NCBI RefSeq assembly: GCF_900111875.1
Contig: NZ_FOJU01000002.1
Location: 496,001-560,000, forward strand
Direction of reading: 5' to 3'
Source: Poseidonocella pacifica
GTDB taxonomy: Bacteria > Pseudomonadota > Alphaproteobacteria > Rhodobacterales > Rhodobacteraceae
DNA: 64,000 bases
Under the pieces are notes generated by a model. The model had not been told where the DNA came from. It saw only the letters and a list, made by a program, of their open reading frames with translations, and made no database searches. Below, one piece after another: positions 57,217-64,000 of this stretch; the first letter of the stretch is position 1, and every line of letters starts with the position of its first letter. A program made the position numbers and the translations under genes.

Positions 57217-58590
57217 ATGAAACCTATGGACATGCCAGCCCCACCACTGCCCGTTCGCGTCCCGCTGGTGACAAAGCCGATGGGTGTCTGGGCCTCGTTA
57301 CAGGCCTCACGGCGCAATCTGCTGTCCATCATTCCCGAACTTGCCACGCGGCAGCCGATGGTCTCTGGCCGTACCGGCAAGCGTTGGCACATGGTGATGG
57401 ATCCCGGCGCGATCCGGCATATCCTGAAAGACCACCTGAACGATTACCCCAAATCTCTGGTCACCAAGAACCTGCTCAAGCCTGCCATTGGAGAGTCGCT
57501 CTTTATCGCAGAGGGTGCGGAATGGCGCTGGCAGCGGCGGGCAAGCGCGCCAGTGTTTTCCTTCCGTAACGTGCGCAACCTTGCGCCCATCATGACCGCC
57601 GCCGCCTCCCGCTCCGCGGATCGCATCGCCTCGGCCGGCCCCCGTGCCATCAACCTCTTTGATGAGATGGTGACCGCCACCTTCGACATCATCTCGGATG
57701 TCACGTTCTCGGGGGGTGATGGTTTTGATCGCGACGGCGTGCATCGCGCGATAGATGCCTATATCTCCGACGCTGGAAAGATATCGCTGTTCGACATTCT
57801 TGGCCTTCCGGACTGGCTGCCCCGGCCGGGCCGCCTCATGTCCGGCTCTGGCCTTCGCGATATGAAACGGGTTGCGGATGAAGCAATAGATCGACGCAGA
57901 CAGGCAGGCACGGAAGGTATTCCCGACCTGCTCGACCTTCTGCTCAGCGGCGAGGACCCGGAAACCAAACGCCACATGTCCACCGCGGAATTGCGTGACA
58001 ATCTGCTGACTTTCATCGTCGCGGGGCATGAAACCACCGCGCTGTCACTGTCTTGGGCGCTCTATCTTTGCGCGTTTGATCAAGGCATCCAAGACCGCGC
58101 GCGGGACGAAGCGAGGGCCGTTCTCGGTGACCGCCCCGCCACGGGAGAAGATGTCGACAAATTGCCGCTTGTCCGCGCAATCCTTGATGAGGCCCTGCGG
58201 CTCTATCCCCCTGCGGCAATGGTTTCTCGGACGGCACAGGCCCCGGATGAGCTTTGCGGGCGGGAAATACGCCCCGGCGATACCGTGATCCTACCGATTT
58301 ATGCGCTGCATCGTCACAAACTTCTTTGGGAAGATCCCGACGCGTTTCGCCCCGAACGTTTCACGCATCCCGACAAAGCCGACCGCTACGCTTATCTGCC
58401 CTTCGGTGATGGCCCGCGCATCTGCATCGGGGCGAGCTTTGCGCTTCAAGAAGCAGTTATCATTCTGGCGACACTGCTTGCCCGGTTTCGGTTCACCCCC
58501 GTCGCGGGCCGTGAGCCGGAGCCGGTGATGATCCTGACCCTGCGCCCCGAAGGCGGAGTGTGGCTCATGGCCGAGGACCTTGCCGGTTAA
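57217..58590 (+). CDS. Cytochrome P450
   Basis: 457 residues from the ATG at 57217. The I-helix motif AGHETT is at 269-274, the ExxR pair is Glu325-Arg328, FRPERF at 377-382, and the haem-binding loop FGDGPRICIG has the proximal Cys403. It has no signal peptide or membrane anchor, so it is a soluble class I-type enzyme that needs separate ferredoxin and reductase. None is adjacent. The overall sequence is closer to CYP102/CYP4-like fatty-acid or terpene hydroxylases, but the substrate is not readable. Convergent with parC. Confidence 0.93.
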   Translation: MKPMDMPAPPLPVRVPLVTKPMGVWASLQASRRNLLSIIPELATRQPMVSGRTGKRWHMVMDPGAIRHILKDHLNDYPKSLVTKNLLKPAIGESLFIAEGAEWRWQRRASAPVFSFRNVRNLAPIMTAAASRSADRIASAGPRAINLFDEMVTATFDIISDVTFSGGDGFDRDGVHRAIDAYISDAGKISLFDILGLPDWLPRPGRLMSGSGLRDMKRVADEAIDRRRQAGTEGIPDLLDLLLSGEDPETKRHMSTAELRDNLLTFIVAGHETTALSLSWALYLCAFDQGIQDRARDEARAVLGDRPATGEDVDKLPLVRAILDEALRLYPPAAMVSRTAQAPDELCGREIRPGDTVILPIYALHRHKLLWEDPDAFRPERFTHPDKADRYAYLPFGDGPRICIGASFALQEAVIILATLLARFRFTPVAGREPEPVMILTLRPEGGVWLMAEDLAG

Positions 58591-58618
58591 GCCGGCAGGT
58601 CGCCGCGTTTCATCAAGA

Positions 58619-60964
58619 TCAGCTGAACCTCAGAGATTTGGGAAATCCGTGCGGCGGGCGTTTCCCGATACCGCCGCGCTTGCCTTTCCATTCGGACAGG
58701 TCGGGCTCATGACGGATTTTTCCGCCACCCATTTCCCAGCGCAATCCCTCTTCCCATTTGAACGTCACGAGGTCGGACAGCCCGCCATCCAGTTCGAGCG
58801 AACCCTGACGCCCTCGGGCCATATTGTATTTCTGAATACGCACGCCCTTGCCGCGGCCCATCTCGGGAAGTTCCTCACGGTCGAACACGAGGAACTTGCC
58901 GTTCTGGGACACCACCGCCACGTGATCGCCTTCGACCCGCCGGACCAGCGCGGCCCGGTCATCGGCTCCGACATTCAGCACCTGTTTGCCCGCGCGCTTC
59001 TGGGCGACGACATCGTCCTCGGGGACGATGAAACCGTTGCCGCCGGTCGTGGCCACGATCAGCCGCCCGCCGGGACGATAGATCATGATGTCGATGATTT
59101 CCGCCTCGTTGGGCAGATCCACCATCAGGCGCAAAGGCTCCCCCGTTCCGCGCCCTCCGGGCAGATTCGCGGCAGAAACGGTGTAGAACCGGCCATTTGA
59201 GGCGAAGACCAGCAAACGGTCCGTCGTCTCGGCATGGAATAGAAAACGCGGCCCGTCGCCATCCTTGAACTTCAACTCACGGCCCAGATCGATATGCCCG
59301 GTCATCGCGCGGATCCAACCCATCTGCGAACAGACGACGGTGATCGGCTCCCGCTCGATCATCGCCTCCAGCGGCACATCCTCGATTTCGGTGGCTTCGG
59401 AGAACTGTGTGCGGCGCGCCCCGCCTTCGTAGTCCTTGCCGAACTTTTTCTTCACCTCGCGAAGCTGTTCGGAGATCGCACGCCATTGCAGATCTTCGCC
59501 GGCCAGAAGATCTTCGAGCCCCGCGCGCTCCTCCATCAGAGCATCCCGTTCCCGCACAAGCTCCATCTCTTCGAGACGGCGCAAACTGCGAAGCCGCATG
59601 TTGAGGATTGCCTCGGCCTGCACATCGGACAGCCCCTCGGCCGGGCCAGCGGCGGGAGAGACGTAATCCTTCTCCGAAGTGGCCCGAACAAAATCACGGC
59701 CCCAGTCCTCGCGCATGAGCGCGGCCTTCGGCTCATCGTCATAGCGGATGATGTCGATGACCCGGTCGAGATTGAGGAAGGCGATAATAAACCCTTCGAG
59801 CACCTCAAGCCGGTGGTCGATCTTCTCCATCCGGTGCTGGCTTCGGCGGATGAGCACTTCGCGGCGGAAGTCGAGGAAGGCGCGCAGAACCTCCTTCATC
59901 GAACAGACCTTCGGCGTCACCCCGTCGATCAGCACGTTCATGTTGAGCGAGAAGCGCACTTCAAGCTCGGTGTTGCGAAAGAGCATTCCCATCAGCATGT
60001 CGGGATCAACGTTCTTGGAACGCGGCTCCAGCACGACACGGATGTCGTCGGCGCTCTCATCCCGCACATCGGCCAGAAGCGGGACCTTCTTGGTCTGAAT
60101 CACCTCGGCCAGCTTTTCGATAAGCTTGGATTTCTGAACCTGATAGGGGATCTCGGTTACGATGACCTGCCATGTGCCCCGGCCCAGATCTTCAACCTCC
60201 CACTTGCTGCGCAGCCGGAACGACCCTCGGCCCGTCGCATAGGCCTTGATGATGTTTTCCCGCGGCTCAACGATGATACCGCCCGTGGGAAAGTCAGGCC
60301 CGGGAACGAAATTCAGGAGCGTTTCGTCACGCGCATCCGGCGACTTGATGAGATGCAGACACGCGTCGCAAAGCTCGGCAATGTTATGCGGCGGAATGTT
60401 CGTCGCCATCCCCACGGCAATCCCGGAAGAGCCGTTGGCCAGAAGGTTGGGGAACGTCGCAGGCAGAACAATCGGCTCGGTCAGCGTGCCGTCGTAGTTG
60501 TCCCGGAAATCGACGGCGTTTTCATTCAACCCCTCGAGCAGCGCTTCGGCGACGGCCGTCATCCGCGCCTCGGTATATCGCGAGGCAGCCGGGTTATCGC
60601 CGTCGATATTGCCGAAGTTCCCCTGCCCGTCGACAAGCGGGTAGCGGACGTTGAAATCCTGCGCAAGGCGCGCCATCGCGTCATAAATCGCAGCATCGCC
60701 ATGCGGGTGATAGTTCCCCATCACATCGCCGCTGATCTTGGCCGATTTGCGGAAACCGCCGTTGGAAGCAAGTTTCAGCTCGCGCATCGCGTAGAGGATA
60801 CGCCGGTGCACGGGCTTGAGACCGTCGCGCGCATCCGGCAGCGCCCGATTCATGATCGTACTGAGCGCATAGGTCAGGTAACGGTCCCCGATCGCGCGCC
60901 GCAAAGGCTCTGCTATCGGAGGGGTGGCTTCGGGGGCGTCAGGATCGCGGATGTCGTCGCTCAT
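58619..60964 (-). CDS. parC: DNA topoisomerase IV subunit A
   Basis: 781 residues, a type IIA DNA cleavage subunit that decatenates daughter chromosomes with ParE. The quinolone-determining region reads NYHPHGDAAIYDAMARLAQDF with Ala where E. coli ParC has Ser80. The catalytic Tyr lies in ASRYTEARM. The C-terminal part is shorter and less regular than the GyrA beta-pinwheel and lacks an obvious GyrA box, which favours ParC over GyrA. Confidence 0.92.
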   Translation of the reverse strand: MSDDIRDPDAPEATPPIAEPLRRAIGDRYLTYALSTIMNRALPDARDGLKPVHRRILYAMRELKLASNGGFRKSAKISGDVMGNYHPHGDAAIYDAMARLAQDFNVRYPLVDGQGNFGNIDGDNPAASRYTEARMTAVAEALLEGLNENAVDFRDNYDGTLTEPIVLPATFPNLLANGSSGIAVGMATNIPPHNIAELCDACLHLIKSPDARDETLLNFVPGPDFPTGGIIVEPRENIIKAYATGRGSFRLRSKWEVEDLGRGTWQVIVTEIPYQVQKSKLIEKLAEVIQTKKVPLLADVRDESADDIRVVLEPRSKNVDPDMLMGMLFRNTELEVRFSLNMNVLIDGVTPKVCSMKEVLRAFLDFRREVLIRRSQHRMEKIDHRLEVLEGFIIAFLNLDRVIDIIRYDDEPKAALMREDWGRDFVRATSEKDYVSPAAGPAEGLSDVQAEAILNMRLRSLRRLEEMELVRERDALMEERAGLEDLLAGEDLQWRAISEQLREVKKKFGKDYEGGARRTQFSEATEIEDVPLEAMIEREPITVVCSQMGWIRAMTGHIDLGRELKFKDGDGPRFLFHAETTDRLLVFASNGRFYTVSAANLPGGRGTGEPLRLMVDLPNEAEIIDIMIYRPGGRLIVATTGGNGFIVPEDDVVAQKRAGKQVLNVGADDRAALVRRVEGDHVAVVSQNGKFLVFDREELPEMGRGKGVRIQKYNMARGRQGSLELDGGLSDLVTFKWEEGLRWEMGGGKIRHEPDLSEWKGKRGGIGKRPPHGFPKSLRFS

Positions 60965-61064
60965 GAGGGCCTGATACTGTGCGCGTTCGCCCTCGTCCAG
61001 CGATGACGTTGCAACCGGAGGCTGCGGGCTTGCACTCTGGCCCGTTGCCCTGCATCAGCAGCAC

Positions 61065-61907
61065 ATGACAGAAGGCGCGCGCGAAGTGACCAAGAGTATC
61101 CTCATCACGGGCTGTTCCTCCGGGATCGGGCTGGATTCGGCCCGCACCTTGCGTGACCGGGGTTGGCAAGTATTCGCGTCCTGCCGCGCCGAAGATGACT
61201 GTATCCGGCTACGGGCCGAAGGATTCCACAGCCCGAGAATCGATTACGAAGACCCTGAGAGCATCGAAACGGGACTGGCGGAGGTTCTTCGCGTCACGGG
61301 CGGCCCTCTTGATGCGCTTTTCAACAATGGGGCCTATGCAATCCCAGGTCCTATGGAAGATGTTCCGTCCGACGCGTTGCGCAGGATTTTCGAGGCCAAC
61401 CTCATCGGCTGGCATGACCTGACCCGCCGCGTCATTCCCGTCATGCGATCACAGGGTCACGGGCGCATCCTGCAATGCTCCTCGGTGCTTGGTCTTGCCG
61501 GGGCGAAATGGCGTGGGGCCTATGTGGCAACCAAGTTCGCGCTCGAAGGGATGAGCGACGTGCTCCGCATGGAGATGAAAGACACCGGGATCGATGTCGT
61601 ATTGATCGAACCGGGTCCGATTGAGACCCCGTTTCGCGACAATGCCATCAAGCAGTTTGAACGCTGGATCGATTGGGAATCCTCCGCCCGCGCCGGGCAA
61701 TATCGCGACTCGCTGCTCAACCAGCTTTACCGCGGCTCCTCCGGCCCAAGCTGGCCTACATCTGCCGTGACAACCGCCGTGATCCGCGCGCTGGAAGCGC
61801 GCCGCCCCAAACCGCGCTACCGCGTCACTACACCGACCACCGTTGTAGCGATCTTCCGGCGTCTCCTGCCGACCCGCCTGCTCGACCGGGTGCTGGACAG
61901 GGCGTGA
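61065..61907 (+). CDS. Short-chain dehydrogenase/reductase
   Basis: A 280-residue classical SDR: cofactor motif TGCSSGIG (15-22), NNGAY near residue 87, catalytic Ser140, Tyr153 and Lys157 (YVATK). The C-terminal basic region (FRRLLPTRLLDRVLDRA) is typical of SDRs that act on lipids or retinol-like substrates. An alternative GTG start at 61086 would shorten it by 7 residues. Divergent from parC. Confidence 0.9.
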   Translation: MTEGAREVTKSILITGCSSGIGLDSARTLRDRGWQVFASCRAEDDCIRLRAEGFHSPRIDYEDPESIETGLAEVLRVTGGPLDALFNNGAYAIPGPMEDVPSDALRRIFEANLIGWHDLTRRVIPVMRSQGHGRILQCSSVLGLAGAKWRGAYVATKFALEGMSDVLRMEMKDTGIDVVLIEPGPIETPFRDNAIKQFERWIDWESSARAGQYRDSLLNQLYRGSSGPSWPTSAVTTAVIRALEARRPKPRYRVTTPTTVVAIFRRLLPTRLLDRVLDRA

Positions 61908-61977
61908 CGGTTTTACCCGTTCGCTTTTCGCCCGCGCTCCGCTACATCTGCGATCCACACCGCAAGGAAGCCGACAG

Positions 61978-62181
61978 ATGACCAGTGACCCCCTTTTCCT
62001 TCTGCTTGCCGCCGTGATGCTTGGCGTGGTCGTGATCCTCGGGTTGGGGATCATGAATTTCGGCAAGGGCACCGAAGACGCCGCCAAGCGGTCCAACAAG
62101 TTCATGCAGTGGCGCATCGCGGCCCAATTCGTTGCCGTGCTGCTCATCCTGCTGTTTCTCTACATGCGCTCGGGAGGCTGA
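61978..62181 (+). CDS. HIG1-like twin-transmembrane protein
   Basis: A 67-residue inner-membrane protein with two hydrophobic helices (residues 5-26 and 46-63) joined by NFGKGTEDAAKRSNKFMQWRIAAQ. That loop fits the HIG1 pattern (Arg and Gln spacing in QWRIAAQ) of proteins that modulate respiratory supercomplexes. Its stop TGA is 1 nt from the start of the adenosyltransferase gene, so the two are cotranscribed. Confidence 0.8.
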   Translation: MTSDPLFLLLAAVMLGVVVILGLGIMNFGKGTEDAAKRSNKFMQWRIAAQFVAVLLILLFLYMRSGG

Positions 62182-62182
62182 A

Positions 62183-62755
62183 ATGGTCGTACTCAACAAG
62201 ATCTACACGCGAACCGGCGACCGAGGGGATACCGCCCTTGGCGATGGCGCACGCGTGGCGAAGCATTCCGCGCGGGTTGCGGCGTATGGCACCACGGATG
62301 AGCTCAATTCCTTCGTGGGTATTGCCCGGCTTGCCTCCGAGGATGAGACGGACCTCGCCCTGTCGCGCATTCAGAACGACCTCTTCGATCTGGGGGCTGA
62401 TCTTTGCCGTCCGGGCATGGAGAAGGATGCCGAGGCAGAGTACCCCCCGCTGCGCGTGGTACAATCGCAGGTCGACCGACTTGAGGCAGAGATTGACCTG
62501 ATGAACAAAGCGCTGGAACCACTGCGCAGTTTCATCCTTCCCGGTGGGACGAAACTCGCGGCCCATTTGCATGTCTGCCGCACCGTTGCCCGCCGCGCCG
62601 AGCGGAATGTAACGGAACTGAGCGAAAGCGAGCCGGTGAACCCGGTGGTCATCACCTACCTCAACCGTCTGAGCGATTGGTTTTTCGTCGCGGCCCGCAG
62701 CGCCAACAACGGCGGCAAGGATGACGTACTCTGGGTGCCCGGCGCCAACCGCTGA
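62183..62755 (+). CDS. Cob(I)alamin adenosyltransferase, PduO type
   Basis: A 190-residue trimeric ATP:cob(I)alamin adenosyltransferase. N-terminal KIYTRTGDRGDTALGDG (ATP loop), then AYGTTDELNSFVG and C-terminal CRTVARRAERNV with SDWFFVAARSAN. It starts 1 nt after the HIG1-like stop. Adenosylcobalamin would serve e.g. methylmalonyl-CoA or ethylmalonyl-CoA mutases. Confidence 0.95.
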   Translation: MVVLNKIYTRTGDRGDTALGDGARVAKHSARVAAYGTTDELNSFVGIARLASEDETDLALSRIQNDLFDLGADLCRPGMEKDAEAEYPPLRVVQSQVDRLEAEIDLMNKALEPLRSFILPGGTKLAAHLHVCRTVARRAERNVTELSESEPVNPVVITYLNRLSDWFFVAARSANNGGKDDVLWVPGANR

Positions 62756-62903
62756 AGTTTTGATCGCCTTCGCCGGAAACCTCACGTCGCCAGCCCTTTC
62801 GGAGCCTATTTTCCCCTGTTTCCCCCCGGCCCCCTCCGTTATCAACATGGACGTGTGATGGAGGGCCCGCCGGGGCCGCCGCAATTGAGGGAGATGACTG
62901 CCG

Positions 62904-63662
62904 ATGAAGGTTCTTGTGCCTGTCAAACGCGTGATCGACTACAACGTGAAGGTTCGCGTCAAGGCGGACGGGAGCGGGGTCGATCTGGCGAATGTGAAGA
63001 TGTCGATGAATCCGTTCGACGAAATCGCCGTCGAGGAGGCCATCCGGCTCAGGGAAAAGGGCGCGGCCACCGAAATCGTCGCCGTCTCCATCGGTGTGAA
63101 GCAGTCGCAGGAAACGCTGCGGACCGCGCTGGCGATGGGCGCTGACCGGGCGATCCTCATTGTCGCCACCGAGGATGTGCATCAGGACATCGAGCCGCTC
63201 GCCGTCGCCAAGCTTCTCAAGGCGGTGATCGACGAAGAGCAGCCAGAGCTCGTCCTGTGCGGCAAGCAGGCCATCGACAACGACATGAACGCCACCGGGC
63301 AGATGCTTTCGGCGCTGCTGGGCTGGAGCCAGGCCACCTTCGCCTCCGAAGTGCGGATCGAAGATGGAAACGCCGTGGTGACCCGTGAGGTTGATGGCGG
63401 CCTCCAGACGATCAAGGCAAAGCTTCCGGCCATTGTCAGCGTCGATCTGCGCCTGAATGAACCGCGCTACGCGTCACTTCCCAACATCATGAAGGCGAAG
63501 AAAAAGCCGCTCGAGGAAAAGACACCCGCCGATTATGGCGTGGACGTCGCGCCGCGGCTCGAAGTCGTCTCCACGACCGAACCGGCGGAGCGCGCTGCGG
63601 GGATCATGGTGGGCTCTGTTGACGAGCTGATCGGGAAACTCAAAGAAGCGGGGGCACTCTGA
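62904..63662 (+). CDS. etfB: Electron transfer flavoprotein beta subunit
   Basis: A 252-residue protein: [19 protein letters not shown] at the N-terminus, [18 protein letters not shown], and [10 protein letters not shown] with [17 protein letters not shown] in the middle. It accepts electrons from acyl-CoA and other dehydrogenases together with EtfA. The stop overlaps the etfA start by 1 nt. Confidence 0.97.
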   Translation: MKVLVPVKRVIDYNVKVRVKADGSGVDLANVKMSMNPFDEIAVEEAIRLREKGAATEIVAVSIGVKQSQETLRTALAMGADRAILIVATEDVHQDIEPLAVAKLLKAVIDEEQPELVLCGKQAIDNDMNATGQMLSALLGWSQATFASEVRIEDGNAVVTREVDGGLQTIKAKLPAIVSVDLRLNEPRYASLPNIMKAKKKPLEEKTPADYGVDVAPRLEVVSTTEPAERAAGIMVGSVDELIGKLKEAGAL

Positions 63663-64000
63663 TGGCAGTTCTACTTCTGGCCGATGTGGCCAATGGCCAA
63701 CTAGCAACCGATGCCGTGTCCAAGACGGTGAACGCACTTGCCGCACTGGGCGATGTGCACGTGCTCGTCGCGGGACAGGGCGGTGAAGCCGCAGCCAACG
63801 AAGCGGCGACCCTTCAGGGCGTCGCGAAAGTTCTGCTTGCGGGGGACGATGGATTCTCCCATGCGCTCGCGGAGCCGGTTGCCGATCTTATCGTGTCTCT
63901 GGCGGGCGACTATAGCCATATCGCGGCCGCTGCGACGACAGATGGCAAGAACGTCATGCCGCGGGTCGCCGCGCTTCTCGACGTTATGATCATCTCCGAG
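63662..64000 (+). CDS. etfA: Electron transfer flavoprotein alpha subunit (5' part, runs off the window)
   Basis: The ATG at 63662 overlaps the etfB stop (TGATG). 113 codons are visible: [19 protein letters not shown], then VHVLVAGQGGEAAANEAA and further EtfA-like N-terminal domain sequence. The FAD-binding C-terminal domain is outside the window. Confidence 0.97.
   Translation, partial: MAVLLLADVANGQLATDAVSKTVNALAALGDVHVLVAGQGGEAAANEAATLQGVAKVLLAGDDGFSHALAEPVADLIVSLAGDYSHIAAAATTDGKNVMPRVAALLDVMIISE

Overview
The window reads as a chromosomal core region of an alphaproteobacterium of the order Rhodobacterales (Roseobacter/Rhodobacter relatives). The base composition is GC-rich. The order ybgC-tolQ-tolR-tolA-tolB-pal-cpoB-tilS-ftsH is alphaproteobacterial, two nearly identical tuf genes are present, and VPLPA-type exosortase tails occur, which are common in roseobacters.

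Layout. 1-11.1 kb (minus strand): rnr, ybgC, the tol-pal envelope-constriction operon, tilS and the 5' part of ftsH. 10.5-12.6 kb (minus): a small unknown protein, dapE and a DUF2064-type transferase. 12.7-16.8 kb (plus): a rhodanese, an FAD/NAD(P)-binding protein, and a translationally coupled pair encoding a membrane/coiled-coil protein and a periplasmic ClpP-like protein. 17.0-47.7 kb (minus): the transcription/translation supercluster. Read in the direction of transcription it runs tRNA-Trp, [sulfotransferase-like], secE, nusG, rplK, rplA, [EamA transporter], rplJ, rplL, rpoB, rpoC, [rhamnosyltransferase-like], rpsL, rpsG, fusA, tuf, rpsJ, rplC, rplD, rplW, [exosortase-substrate remnant], rplB, rpsS, rplV, rpsC, rplP, [exosortase-substrate gene], rpmC, rpsQ, rplN, rplX, rplE, rpsN, rpsH, rplF, rplR, rpsE, rpmD. 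Square brackets mark genes that do not belong to the classical order. 47.8-56.5 kb: CpdB-like nucleotidase, acetyltransferase, two YihY paralogs around a CorA-like transporter gene, a GAF histidine kinase and a second tuf. 56.5-64 kb: lipoprotein, cytochrome P450, parC, short-chain dehydrogenase, HIG1-like protein, cobalamin adenosyltransferase, etfB and the start of etfA.

The ribosomal/RNA polymerase genes are the textbook L11-L10-rpoBC, str, S10 and spc operons, but here they are cut by intrinsic terminators into separate units. Accessory, mostly envelope-related genes sit at several junctions. The least expected observation is that two of those breaks (rplP/rpmC and rplW/rplB) each hold a VPLPA-CTERM-type reading frame. 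One is intact with its own terminator. The other is a C-terminal remnant whose sorting tail is put out of frame by a 13-bp tandem duplication; removing one copy restores a complete tail and stop codon. The spc cluster ends at rpmD with a terminator, so rplO-secY-adk-rpsM-rpsK-rpoA-rplQ must lie elsewhere.

I found no CRISPR array, insertion sequence, phage or defence system. Most of the window is ordinary housekeeping. All function calls come from reading motifs and gene order; no database search was run.
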